A stretch of 26,304 bases of DNA. It comes from Peptostreptococcaceae bacterium (GTDB lineage: Bacteria; Bacillota; Clostridia; Peptostreptococcales; Peptostreptococcaceae). The translations under genes were made by a program, and so were the position numbers. The notes beneath the pieces were generated by a model. It was given only the letters and a program-made list of their open reading frames with translations. It ran no database searches and was not told the origin of the DNA. The stretch covers positions 1 through 26,304 of the forward strand of contig JASBZE010000014.1 of NCBI GenBank assembly GCA_029983575.1. Direction: 5' to 3'. Positions 13,552-21,752 of this stretch are shown in pieces (position 1 is the first letter of the stretch; every line of letters starts with the position of its first letter).

Positions 13552-14562
13552 ATGACAATAGATATAACAAGCTACAAAGACATTTGGGTGTATGCGGAAC
13601 AAAGAGATGGTAAGCTAACTCCAGTGGTTGTAGAATTACTAGGAGAAGGTAGAAAGCTTGCAGATGTTAAAGGAATTAAACTAAATGCCATCTTACTTGG
13701 TGACAATGTTGAGCATTTGGTAGATGAACTTTATTCATACGGTGCGGAAACTGTGTACCTAGCAGAAGATAAGAGACTTAAAAACTACAATACAGATGGA
13801 TACACAAAGGTAATAGTTGACGCAGTAAACGAATTTAAGCCAGAGATAATGTTAATAGGGGCGACTCACATAGGTAGAGACCTTGCTCCTAGAATAGCAT
13901 CAAGATTAAATACTGGACTTACAGCAGACTGTACTAAACTTGAGATAGATGAAGAAGACGGTAAGATCAAACAGACAAGACCAGCCTTCGGTGGTAATAT
14001 CATGGCGACAATCATATGCCCTGATAACAGACCACAGATGTCAACAGTTAGACCTGGTGTTATGGATAAGGCAATAAAGGACGACTCTAAAAAAGGAGAG
14101 TTAGTTAAAGTTCAAGTTGACCTAAAAGATTCAGACATCAGAACAGTGATTAAGGAAATTGTAAAATCTAAAAAAGCTTTAGTATCTCTAACAGATGCTA
14201 AGGTTATAGTTACAGGTGGTAGAGGACTTGGTACTCCAGACGGATTCGAGCTAATAAAACAATTGGCAGATAAACTAGGAGGAGTAGTAGGTGCTTCTAG
14301 AGCAGCAGTTGACGCGGGATGGATTGACCATTCTCACCAAGTTGGACAAACAGGTACAACTGTTAAACCTGACCTATACATAGCTTGTGGTGTTTCTGGA
14401 GCTATCCAACACTTGGCTGGTATGAGCGATGCAGGAATCATAGTAGCTATAAATAAAAATCCTGACGCACCTATCTTCAAGATAGCTGACTACGGAATCG
14501 TTGGTGATCTTTACGATGTAATACCACAAATAATAGAAGAGATAGACAAGATAGAAGAGTAA
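13552..14562 (+). CDS. etfA: Electron transfer flavoprotein, alpha subunit
   Basis: This 336-aa protein is EtfA. The N-terminal half contains ILLGDNVEHLVDELYSYGAETVYLAED, and the C-terminal FAD domain has GGRGLGTPDGFELIKQLA, GASRAAVDAGW, HSHQVGQTGTTVKPDLYIA, CGVSGAIQHLAGM and AINKNPDAPIFKIADYGIVGD, all diagnostic. ATG 13552 has GGTAGGAGAG upstream and follows etfB by 16 nt. It is the last gene of the tightly spaced hadA-etfA run; a GC-rich hairpin follows. Confidence 0.95.
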   Translation: MTIDITSYKDIWVYAEQRDGKLTPVVVELLGEGRKLADVKGIKLNAILLGDNVEHLVDELYSYGAETVYLAEDKRLKNYNTDGYTKVIVDAVNEFKPEIMLIGATHIGRDLAPRIASRLNTGLTADCTKLEIDEEDGKIKQTRPAFGGNIMATIICPDNRPQMSTVRPGVMDKAIKDDSKKGELVKVQVDLKDSDIRTVIKEIVKSKKALVSLTDAKVIVTGGRGLGTPDGFELIKQLADKLGGVVGASRAAVDAGWIDHSHQVGQTGTTVKPDLYIACGVSGAIQHLAGMSDAGIIVAINKNPDAPIFKIADYGIVGDLYDVIPQIIEEIDKIEE

Positions 14563-14589
14563 TTCGAAAATCATATTATATTAGTTGGG

Positions 14590-14615
14590 AGGCCCTTGGG
14601 ATAAACTGAGGGCCT
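14590..14615 (+). other. GC-rich hairpin between etfA and ldhA, no T tract
   Basis: AGGCCCT (14590-14596) pairs with AGGGCCT (14609-14615) around a 12-nt loop. The stem is strong for this AT-rich DNA, but the sequence after it (TCAGAACAAC) has no T run. It more likely protects or delimits the had mRNA than ends it fully. Two TATAAT hexamers (14631-14636 and 14660-14665) follow, each preceded by AAGTA-like sequence but no good -35, so a secondary ldhA promoter is possible. Confidence 0.5.
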
Positions 14616-14725
14616 TCAGAACAACTAAAGTATAATAAGATATTAAAAACATTAGAAAGTATAATCTAATATACAAATATATGTAATTATATTTGATAGA
14701 AAATATATTAATTAAGGAGATTGTT

Positions 14726-15721
14726 ATGAGAATTTTAGCTTATCACGCACAAGAATACGAAGTTGACGCTTTTGAGAATTGGGCAAAAAATCAAGGTATC
14801 GAAGTTGTTATCGATCACGGTCTACTAACTGTTGATACAGTAGAAAAGGCAAAAGGATTTGATGGAATTACTACACAACAAGTTATCCCTGTAAAAGACG
14901 AAGAAATATATATAAAATTAAATGAATATGGAATTACACAAATAGCTTCACGTACAGCTGGAGTTGATATGTTCGACTTAAAACTAGCTAAAAAATACGG
15001 CATAACAATAACAAATGTGCCAAGGTATTCTCCAAACGCTATAGCAGAACTAGCTGTATCACACGCTATGAGTTTGTTAAGAAATGTTAAACACATAAAT
15101 ACAGCTATGAAAGACGGTAACTTTAAATGGGAAAAGAGAGTAATATCTAAGGAGATTAGAAGTTGTACAGTAGGTGTAGTAGGTACAGGTCAAATAGGTC
15201 TTACTGCAGCTAAACTTTTCAAAGGACTTGGAGCTAAAGTTATTGGATATGACATATTCAAAAATCCAAATGCTGAAGGCGTGTTAGAGTATAAGGAAGA
15301 CCTTAACGACCTTCTTAAAGAATCTGATATTATATCACTTCACCTTCCTCTAACAGATGATACATATCACCTAATCAACAGAGATAATATCAGGATGATA
15401 AAAGAGGGAGCTATAATCATAAATACTGGTAGAGGAGCTCTTGTAGACATAGAAGCACTTATAGAAGAGCTTGAAAGTGGTCATATCAAAGCTGCTGGTA
15501 TAGACGTATTAGAATGTGAAACTCTATACGTAAACCAAGAAGTAGAGCCTGATAAACTAAAAGATTCTCCAGTTCCAAAGCTAATGGATATGGACAATGT
15601 AATACTTACAGGTCACTTTGCATTCTTTACTGAGACTGCAGTTGACAATCTAGTAAGTACGGCTCTTGACAATGTTAAGCATGAACAAGAGACAGGAGAA
15701 GTTGTAAACGCAATGAACTAA
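14726..15721 (+). CDS. ldhA: D-2-hydroxyacid dehydrogenase ((R)-2-hydroxyisocaproate dehydrogenase type)
   Basis: This 331-aa NAD-dependent enzyme reduces the 2-oxo acid (2-oxoisocaproate or an arylpyruvate) to the (R)-2-hydroxy acid for HadA. D-LDH family marks are SRTAGVDMFDL, SPNAIAELAVSHAMSLLR, the Rossmann motif VGTGQIG, and catalytic Arg (NTGRGALVD), Glu (DVLECETLYVNQE) and His (TGHFAFFTETA). I chose ATG 14726, which has TAAGGAGA 5 nt upstream. The frame stays open further upstream, but without an RBS. It lies 163 nt after etfA, whereas in C. difficile ldhA is the first gene. Transcription may continue from had or start at the TATAAT hexamers. Confidence 0.88.
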   Translation: MRILAYHAQEYEVDAFENWAKNQGIEVVIDHGLLTVDTVEKAKGFDGITTQQVIPVKDEEIYIKLNEYGITQIASRTAGVDMFDLKLAKKYGITITNVPRYSPNAIAELAVSHAMSLLRNVKHINTAMKDGNFKWEKRVISKEIRSCTVGVVGTGQIGLTAAKLFKGLGAKVIGYDIFKNPNAEGVLEYKEDLNDLLKESDIISLHLPLTDDTYHLINRDNIRMIKEGAIIINTGRGALVDIEALIEELESGHIKAAGIDVLECETLYVNQEVEPDKLKDSPVPKLMDMDNVILTGHFAFFTETAVDNLVSTALDNVKHEQETGEVVNAMN

Positions 15722-15807
15722 TAAAATATTTAAGATATAAATTTAGAATTTGTGACTGTTCTTAATTGTCTAACATCGTCTAAATATGTATAAAAAACAA
15801 AATTTAG

Positions 15808-15816
15808 TGGTATAAT
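15808..15816 (+). promoter_or_regulatory. Extended -10 promoter before hadI
   Basis: TGGTATAAT is an exact TGnTATAAT extended -10, 45 nt before the ATG, without a clear -35. About 40 nt upstream, AATTGTC-N6-CGTCTAAAT (15763-15785) resembles AATTGTC-N7-CGTCAAATG at 7586-7608 in the had control region. hadI may thus have its own sigma-A promoter, unlike hadA. Confidence 0.5.
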
Positions 15817-15860
15817 ATCTAAAGATGATATTTTATTCACGAAAGTAGGGAGAGCGATTA

Positions 15861-16637
15861 ATGAAAGTACTAGGAGTAGATATTGGATCTACTGCATCTA
15901 AAGGCATTGTAATGAATGAAAACAAGGAGATACTTGCCAAAATTATCATACCTTATGGTACGGGTACCAGTGGTCCACAAAAATTAAACGAAGAGATAGT
16001 TAGGGTGACAGGTCACCAACTTAGTGATTTTGATAAGATTGTGGCAACTGGATACGGAAGGATGAAATACGAAGGCGCTGACAAACAGATAAGTGAGCTC
16101 AGCTGCCACGCAAAAGGCGTAGTATTTTTATATCCTGAAGTTAGAACCATCATAGATATAGGTGGTCAGGATGCCAAAGCCTTGAGGATTGATAAAAAAG
16201 GCAGGCTAGAAAACTTTGTGATGAATGACAAATGTGCAGCTGGAACCGGAAGATTCCTTGATGTAATGTCCAAGGTACTAGAAACAGATATATCAAAACT
16301 AGGAGAACACGATGCTAACTCGGATGATCCTGTTTCAATAAGTAGTACATGTACAGTGTTTGCTGAGTCCGAAGTAATTTCTCAGCTATCATCAGGTGCT
16401 AGCATGGAGAATGTAATTGCTGGTATTCACAACTCAGTGGCAAAGAGGGTTGCCTCACTTGCTAAGAGAGTAGGAGTGAAAGACCAAGTAGTGCTTGTTG
16501 GTGGAGTAGCAAGAAACTCTGGAATAGTTAGAGCTATGCAAGATGCTCTAGATGTGAATATTACAGTACCAGAAGACGCACAATTAACAGGTGCGATTGG
16601 TGCGGCCCTTAATGCAGTAGAACTTTTAGAAAAATAA
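15861..16637 (+). CDS. hadI: 2-hydroxyacyl-CoA dehydratase activator (ATPase, [4Fe-4S])
   Basis: This 258-aa protein belongs to the HgdC/HadI/FldI family of ASKHA-fold ATPases. As a homodimer bridging one [4Fe-4S] cluster, it injects one electron into HadBC at the cost of ATP. Motifs are VDIGSTASKG (phosphate 1), IDIGGQDAK (phosphate 2), and the two cluster cysteines C125 (NDKCAAGTGRF) and C164 (STCTVFAESEV), followed by VGGVARNSGIV and LTGAIGAAL. ATG 15861 has AGGGAGAG upstream. It lies 139 nt after ldhA, not between hadA and hadB as in C. difficile. Since the activator works catalytically, a weaker separate promoter is plausible. Confidence 0.94.
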   Translation: MKVLGVDIGSTASKGIVMNENKEILAKIIIPYGTGTSGPQKLNEEIVRVTGHQLSDFDKIVATGYGRMKYEGADKQISELSCHAKGVVFLYPEVRTIIDIGGQDAKALRIDKKGRLENFVMNDKCAAGTGRFLDVMSKVLETDISKLGEHDANSDDPVSISSTCTVFAESEVISQLSSGASMENVIAGIHNSVAKRVASLAKRVGVKDQVVLVGGVARNSGIVRAMQDALDVNITVPEDAQLTGAIGAALNAVELLEK

Positions 16638-16646
16638 CATTTATAT

Positions 16647-16685
16647 ATCGGTTGAGGTCAAGGTATGATCTCAGCCGATTTTTTT
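16647..16685 (+). terminator. Terminator of the had-ldhA-hadI region
   Basis: ATCGGTTGAGGTC (16647-16659) pairs with GATCTCAGCCGAT (16667-16679) over 13 positions with two G-T pairs. The loop is AAGGTAT and the tail is T7. It is a textbook intrinsic terminator 10 nt after hadI. Confidence 0.9.
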
Positions 16686-16786
16686 GTAAAATACAGCGTG
16701 TATACAATTTCCTAAAAAAACAAACGTAATGAATCTTCTTTTTGGAAATAAGTCAATGAAAATTGTCAAAAAAATTGGTAATTTGG

Positions 16787-16815
16787 TTGATAATCTTTAG
16801 ATAATCCATTATACT
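16787..16815 (+). promoter_or_regulatory. Sigma-A promoter of transporter copy 2
   Basis: TTGATA (16787-16792), 17-nt spacer, TATACT (16810-16815). Predicted start near 16822, giving a leader of about 73 nt. Together with the terminator upstream, this makes the transporter a separate unit from had. Confidence 0.75.
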
Positions 16816-16894
16816 ATAAATAAATGGGTACTGGGATGTTAATTTCGTATTGTTGAGGGTTAGGATTATCTAGTATAAAGAAAGGATGAATGAT

Positions 16895-18100
16895 ATGAAA
16901 GATACGAAAGCAGGAAAATTCCTCACTTCTGTCAGTATAGGAACAGCTACAGTGTGGTTTTCTACTCACTGCGGTGCTGGATTTGCTTCTGGAACACAGG
17001 AGCTACAATACTTTGCAAATCATGGATGGTACGGACCACTCATGCCTTTGCTTACATTTGCAATTATAGCTATAACATATTACTTAGGTATTGAAACCGC
17101 TAGACAGACAGGAAACTTTAGTTATGCAGTATGGTCAAAAGACGCTTTTGGTCCTCTGTCTAAAATATGTTCTATAATTATGGAAATTACCATAGTTATC
17201 ACTACTATAGCTGCTTCTGCTGCTGCCATTGCTGCTGGAGCCGAGCTAATTAATCAGCAACTTGGATTACCTAAAACTGTTGGTCTACTATTGATGTTTG
17301 TCATTATAACACTTCTATGTATATTCGGAGAAAAAGTCGTAAGAAGCAATGCAATGCTTATGACAGTCGCGATTTTAATTATAATTTCTATTGTAATAGT
17401 ACTTGGTCTTGTTAAGTTTGCGCCAAATATTCATGAACTATTCTCTACTAAATATATGAACCCGAATGCTACCAAGTGGAGTATTTCAGGTACTAAGGAG
17501 ACGGTTAAAGCTGGATTTGGAAACACTTTGATGTGGGCCCTTACTTACGCTGGATTCCAGATAGGAGCCATCGGTGGTATATCAGCTGCTTTCAAGGGAG
17601 CTCAGTTTAAAAATGAGTCAAGAGCAGCAATTGCTATAGGTTATATACTAAATATAATAATGCTTTGTGGAATATGTTTACTTATATTCTCAAATATGCC
17701 TGACATATATACAAATGAGCAAGCTAGATTATTACCTACAGTATTTATAGTTAATCAGCTTCACTTTAAGCCACTTAGCTTCTTATATCCAATACTTCTT
17801 TTCCTAGCGTTAATCACTACGGCTGTAGGATTCGTGTTTGGTATGGTTTCTAGACTTGAGCCTATAACTCTTAAGAAGATGGATAATAAAATTCTTAAAA
17901 AGACTATATTAACTATAATAATATTACTAGCCTGCTTCTATATTTCAAACAAGGGACTTATGTTCGTAGTGCAAGTTGCCTACAAATACCTTGGAGTTAT
18001 CAGTTGGATAGGTATAGTAATACCTCTATGGATATTCGCACCTAGGGCGATAAAGAAAAGAGATAAGCTAGAAAGATCAGAAATTAACTCTCAACAATAA
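16895..18100 (+). CDS. YkvI-like APC-superfamily amino-acid transporter, copy 2
   Basis: This 401-aa membrane protein has about 11 hydrophobic segments and the STHCGAGFASGTQELQYF motif, identical to that in copy 1 (4228-5439, opposite strand). The two proteins align end to end; differences concentrate in the C-terminal tail and some loops (for example GNFSYAVWSKDAFGP against GKFSYAEWSKEAFGP). I chose ATG 16895 over ATG 16886 because AAAGG abuts the latter and is 9 nt from the former, matching copy 1. It has its own promoter and terminator. The two copies bracket the had region, suggesting a role in uptake of the fermented amino acid; differing control may serve different conditions (inference). 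Confidence 0.75.
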   Translation: MKDTKAGKFLTSVSIGTATVWFSTHCGAGFASGTQELQYFANHGWYGPLMPLLTFAIIAITYYLGIETARQTGNFSYAVWSKDAFGPLSKICSIIMEITIVITTIAASAAAIAAGAELINQQLGLPKTVGLLLMFVIITLLCIFGEKVVRSNAMLMTVAILIIISIVIVLGLVKFAPNIHELFSTKYMNPNATKWSISGTKETVKAGFGNTLMWALTYAGFQIGAIGGISAAFKGAQFKNESRAAIAIGYILNIIMLCGICLLIFSNMPDIYTNEQARLLPTVFIVNQLHFKPLSFLYPILLFLALITTAVGFVFGMVSRLEPITLKKMDNKILKKTILTIIILLACFYISNKGLMFVVQVAYKYLGVISWIGIVIPLWIFAPRAIKKRDKLERSEINSQQ

Positions 18101-18145
18101 GTGTAAATTCGCAATATATTAATTGACAATAAAAAAAGTACCTTA

Positions 18146-18180
18146 GGGGGCTGCGTTTTTATGCAGCTCCCGTTTTTATT
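18146..18180 (+). terminator. Terminator of transporter copy 2
   Basis: GGGGGCTGC (from 18146) pairs with GCAGCTCCC (ending about 18171), with one G-T pair and a T-rich loop, followed by GTTTTTATTTT. Confidence 0.88.
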
Positions 18181-18211
18181 TTGTCATATATGTCTAGTTT
18201 CTGTAATTTGC

Positions 18212-18241
18212 TTGCATTTGGGTATTCTTCTGAGTTATAAT
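18212..18241 (+). promoter_or_regulatory. Promoter of the yybS-gdpP-rplI-dnaB unit
   Basis: TTGCAT (18212-18217), 18-nt spacer, TATAAT (18236-18241). The predicted start, near 18248, lies after the ATG at 18245, which supports the downstream TTG 18272 as the start of yybS. Confidence 0.6.
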
Positions 18242-18271
18242 TAAATGATAGCAATAAATGGAGGTGTTAAT

Positions 18272-19246
18272 TTGAGCCTTAAAAACGAGTTAAAATTATT
18301 AATATATATAACTATTATTGGGTTGGTTTTTCCTATTATGACTAAGTTTTTCCCGTTGGTTGCGGTAATTAGTTTTCTATTTTCCGTTCCATTCATAGTT
18401 ATAGGAGCGAGGAGTATGTACAGGAGGACATCGACGGCGTGCTTTAGTTTGATCGTTGGTGGTTCTCTTTTAACCGTCGGCGTGATGGGTATAGATACGG
18501 GTCTTATGATGCTTCTCACATATATTTGGCCTGGGTTTATTATGGGTATGATAATAGACAGGGCTAATCAAAAAACTGTTACCCAGCCTTTGGAATATAA
18601 GAAGTCTATGCCGTTTTTATACGGTGTGTTCATATTTTTTGCTGGTGCGGTAATATACTATATAGTTGAGAGGTTGGCATTTGGAAGAGATTCTATAGAG
18701 CTCTTATCTAGAGAGATCGCCAAGGTCATAGAAGAGGGAATGGCCTCTAAAATGCAGGGAGCTTCTTCTGGGGCAGCTTCGATTTTCTCTGGGATAGACG
18801 CTACATTTATTTCCAATGTAATCCCTGGTATGGTGATAATTAGGTCTATGTTTTTAGCTTTGATTTCATATTATTTAGGAAATAGGTACTTGACTAACCT
18901 ATACCCTAGATCATATAGGAGAATAGAGTTTAAGAAGTTCGTACTTCCAAAGAGGGCAGCTATTTCGGTGCTTGTATTTTTCCTTTTGACAATTGGTCTT
19001 GGGTATATTTTCAAAGGATTTAAATCTGAGGCAATAATATCAAACCTACAGATAGTTTTTATGGGGCTTTTTGCGATTCAAGGTCTGGCTCTATTGGTGC
19101 ATCTTATGTCCAATAAAAATATACCTAGGATAAGCAAGATTCTCATAGTTTTTGCCGTATTTATACTATCGGGCTTTTTTGGCCTAGGGATAGTTGGGTT
19201 AATGGACTCTATATTCAACTTTAGAAAGTTAGATAGAATGGGTTAA
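18272..19246 (+). CDS. yybS: YybS-family (DUF2232) membrane protein
   Basis: This 324-aa protein has about 8 hydrophobic segments, including IYITIIGLVFPIMTKFFPLV near the N-terminus, GLMMLLTYIWPGFIMGMI, and a long luminal or cytoplasmic stretch (about 140-175) with SSGAASIFSG. Its position directly before gdpP-rplI-dnaB is the conserved Firmicute place of yybS. The role is not established; some family members resemble S components of ECF transporters in topology. Start TTG 18272 has GGAGGTG 5 nt upstream; ATG 18245 has no RBS and precedes the predicted transcript start. Its stop overlaps an ATG of the next frame. Confidence 0.75.
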   Translation: MSLKNELKLLIYITIIGLVFPIMTKFFPLVAVISFLFSVPFIVIGARSMYRRTSTACFSLIVGGSLLTVGVMGIDTGLMMLLTYIWPGFIMGMIIDRANQKTVTQPLEYKKSMPFLYGVFIFFAGAVIYYIVERLAFGRDSIELLSREIAKVIEEGMASKMQGASSGAASIFSGIDATFISNVIPGMVIIRSMFLALISYYLGNRYLTNLYPRSYRRIEFKKFVLPKRAAISVLVFFLLTIGLGYIFKGFKSEAIISNLQIVFMGLFAIQGLALLVHLMSNKNIPRISKILIVFAVFILSGFFGLGIVGLMDSIFNFRKLDRMG

Positions 19247-19257
19247 TGGAGGTTGAG

Positions 19258-21285
19258 ATGGAAAAAAATATCGTTCAAGGAGAAAGTCACGATAGCAAGT
19301 TAGGGCTTATAGCGATCGTACTTATATTTATACAATCATTGATACTGTTATTTTTCATACCCTATGTAGGTGGAGCGCTGCTTGTCGTTTCAATAGTGCT
19401 CGCGTTTTTTTACCTGCGCAGGAGAACCGTGATCAAAGAACAGGTAATTGAGGAGATAAAAAGTCTCAAGGGGGCTGATGAGGACATCATGAGACAGAGT
19501 TTGATAAATACGCCTATTCCGGTTTGTGTAATTCAATTTGACGGCAACATCGACTGGTGTAATCCGAGCTTTGAGGCAATAGTAAACGAACCGAATTTAA
19601 TAGGTAGAGACATTAGCGAAATAATCGAAGGCCTAAGCCTTAGAAAAAATTTAAACGAGACTGGAGAGATGTACTCTGAATTAGAGTATAACGATAGAAA
19701 ATATACTGTTGTCTACAATGTAATAAAAACCGTTGAAAATGAGATAGCTAGGTATAGGATGGTCTTATACTGGCTAGATAAGACGGATGTTATAGAGCTT
19801 GAACACAATTATAAAATGGGTCAAAACGTAATGGCCTTCGTTGAGATTGACGGATATGACGACGTACTAAAAAGCGTGGACGAAGAAACTAGGGCGAAGA
19901 TGAAGATGGAAATACAAAAGGTGTTGACTGAGCTTGGTGAATATGTTGAAGGTGCCATGATAAAGATAGACAGAGCAAATTACGCCTTGATTTTTGACAA
20001 AGAACATCTAGATGTTCTTATAGCCGAAAAATTTAACGTTCTAGATAAGATAAGAGATATAGATCATGGAAGCGGGCTACCAGTAACAATAAGCATGGGT
20101 GTTGGATATAAGGGTCAAAGCATAATGGAAAACTGTGAATTTGCCATAGGAGCCTTAGACCTTGCACTAGGTAGAGGAGGAGACCAGGTCGTTGTAAAGA
20201 CTGAAGAGGACTTTACTTTCTTTGGAGGTAAGTCAAAGGCCGTCGAAAAGAAAAACAAGGTTAAATCCAGACTTATAGGTCATGCGTTAAAACAGCTTAT
20301 AACTCAGAGTCCAAATGTTCTTATCATGGGGCACAAATATCCCGATATGGATGCTATGGGTGCGGCAGTTGGAGTATATGATATATGCAAACACTGTAAT
20401 AAAGAAGCCCATATAGTTCTAGAAAAATCAAATGTTTCGATAGATATATTCGTAGATGAACTCAGAGAAGATGAACATTATGACGGCATGTTTATAGATC
20501 ATGAAAGTGCAAAGGAAATGTGCGGAAGAGATACAGTTGTCATAGTATGCGATACACACAGGCCTAATTTTACTGAGTGTCCTGAGCTACTTGAAATATC
20601 TAAAAAGAAAGTTGTCATCGACCATCACAGAAGGGGAGTAGAGTTTATAAACGACGCGGTGCTATTATTCCATGAGATTTATGTTTCATCTACTTGTGAG
20701 ATGGTTTCAGAACTTATACAGTATATCGACGATGAGGTTAAGATAAATAAACTAACGGCAAATGGACTTATGGGAGGAATTTTCCTAGATACTAAGAATT
20801 TTGCATTCAAGACTGGGGTTAGGACTTTTGAAGCTGCTTCATTTCTAAAAAAACTTGGCGCAAATACTACAGATGTCAAGACGTTTTTCAATTCTGACCT
20901 AGAAGACTTGATGGCAAAGGCAGAAATTATAAAAAATACTAAGATAATTAAAGATAAAATATGTATTTCATTTTCCAAGTCAGAGATTGAAAATATTAAT
21001 ATAGTCGTAGCTCAATCGGCTGATGAGTTACTGAGCATAAAGGATGTTGAGGCTGCATTCGTACTTGGTAGCGTGGATGGACAGGTGTTTGTAAGTGCTA
21101 GGTCACTTGGAAATATAAACGTGCACGTAATGATGGAAAAGCTCGGCGGCGGAGGTCATATAGACATTGCCGGGGCTCAACTAGAACATTCAGATATAGA
21201 ACATGGATATAGACAGGTTCTTGAAATAATAGAGGATTATTTGAAAGAGGAGGAAGAAGACGAAGATGAAAGTGATATTTCTTAA
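19258..21285 (+). CDS. gdpP: Cyclic-di-AMP phosphodiesterase GdpP
   Basis: This 675-aa membrane enzyme hydrolyses c-di-AMP to pApA, controlling osmotic and wall homeostasis. Order of parts: two membrane helices (about 15-60), PAS domain (about 75-170), degenerate GGDEF domain (about 190-305, lacking GGDEF itself), and the DHH domain with GHKYPDMDAMGAA (about 358) and VIDHHRRG (about 453). The DHHA1 domain follows, with GGGGHIDIAGAQ (about 630). All metal-binding motifs are present. I chose ATG 19258 because GGAGG (19248-19252) is 5 nt upstream; ATG 19246, overlapping the yybS stop, has no RBS and would contain that GGAGG. It overlaps rplI by 20 nt. It ends in a very acidic tail (KEEEEDEDESD). 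Confidence 0.94.
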   Translation: MEKNIVQGESHDSKLGLIAIVLIFIQSLILLFFIPYVGGALLVVSIVLAFFYLRRRTVIKEQVIEEIKSLKGADEDIMRQSLINTPIPVCVIQFDGNIDWCNPSFEAIVNEPNLIGRDISEIIEGLSLRKNLNETGEMYSELEYNDRKYTVVYNVIKTVENEIARYRMVLYWLDKTDVIELEHNYKMGQNVMAFVEIDGYDDVLKSVDEETRAKMKMEIQKVLTELGEYVEGAMIKIDRANYALIFDKEHLDVLIAEKFNVLDKIRDIDHGSGLPVTISMGVGYKGQSIMENCEFAIGALDLALGRGGDQVVVKTEEDFTFFGGKSKAVEKKNKVKSRLIGHALKQLITQSPNVLIMGHKYPDMDAMGAAVGVYDICKHCNKEAHIVLEKSNVSIDIFVDELREDEHYDGMFIDHESAKEMCGRDTVVIVCDTHRPNFTECPELLEISKKKVVIDHHRRGVEFINDAVLLFHEIYVSSTCEMVSELIQYIDDEVKINKLTANGLMGGIFLDTKNFAFKTGVRTFEAASFLKKLGANTTDVKTFFNSDLEDLMAKAEIIKNTKIIKDKICISFSKSEIENINIVVAQSADELLSIKDVEAAFVLGSVDGQVFVSARSLGNINVHVMMEKLGGGGHIDIAGAQLEHSDIEHGYRQVLEIIEDYLKEEEEDEDESDIS

Positions 21286-21718
21286 AGATGTAAAAGGTAA
21301 GGGCAAAAAAGGAGATGTAAAGGAAGTTAGCGATGGTTATGCTAGAAACTTCCTTTTGCCTAAAAAATACGCTGTTGAAGCAAGTGCCCACAATATAAAG
21401 GAATTAGATGAGAAAAACGAGTCTAAAAAGTTTAAAGATAAGCAAGAATACGATGAGGCAGTTCTTTTAGGTAAACAGATGGAAGAGATAAACGTAGAGA
21501 TATTCTCAAAGGCTGGCGAAGGAGGAAGGTTATTCGGTTCAATAACTTCAAAAGACATAGCTGAGCAGCTAAAGAAAAAAAATAATATCGAAGTCGATAA
21601 GAGAAAGATTGAACTTCCAGAACCTATTAGAACGCTTGGAACTTACAGGGTAGATATTAAAATCCATCCAAAGGTAACTACAAATATCAGAGTAACTGTT
21701 AGAGAAAAAGATAAATAA
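21266..21718 (+). CDS. rplI: 50S ribosomal protein bL9
   Basis: This 150-aa protein has the standard length and the bL9 signature in MKVIFLKDVKGKGKKGDVKE followed by VSDGYARNFLLPKKYA. After the long connecting helix comes the C-terminal domain with GGRLFGSITSKDIAEQL. ATG 21266 lies inside the end of gdpP (20-nt overlap, other frame), with GAGGAGG about 12 nt upstream within gdpP codons, so translation is probably coupled. Confidence 0.97.
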   Translation: MKVIFLKDVKGKGKKGDVKEVSDGYARNFLLPKKYAVEASAHNIKELDEKNESKKFKDKQEYDEAVLLGKQMEEINVEIFSKAGEGGRLFGSITSKDIAEQLKKKNNIEVDKRKIELPEPIRTLGTYRVDIKIHPKVTTNIRVTVREKDK

Positions 21719-21752
21719 AAGCGCTTTAAAATTAATTCGAGGCGGTGAGAAC

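Noticed and set aside
14590..14615. Intrinsic terminator after etfA
   Set aside because: The stem is good, but no T tract follows.
18245..18271. ATG 18245 as start of yybS
   Set aside because: It lies 3 nt after the predicted -10 box and has no RBS, whereas GGAGGTG precedes TTG 18272 at the right distance.
21098..21391. Antisense ORF opposite the gdpP-rplI junction, and other short ORFs opposite genes (for example 871-1053, 4826-5080, 14815-15096, 18241-18519)
   Set aside because: They lie wholly opposite strongly supported genes, have no recognised domain, and no clear RBS was noted.
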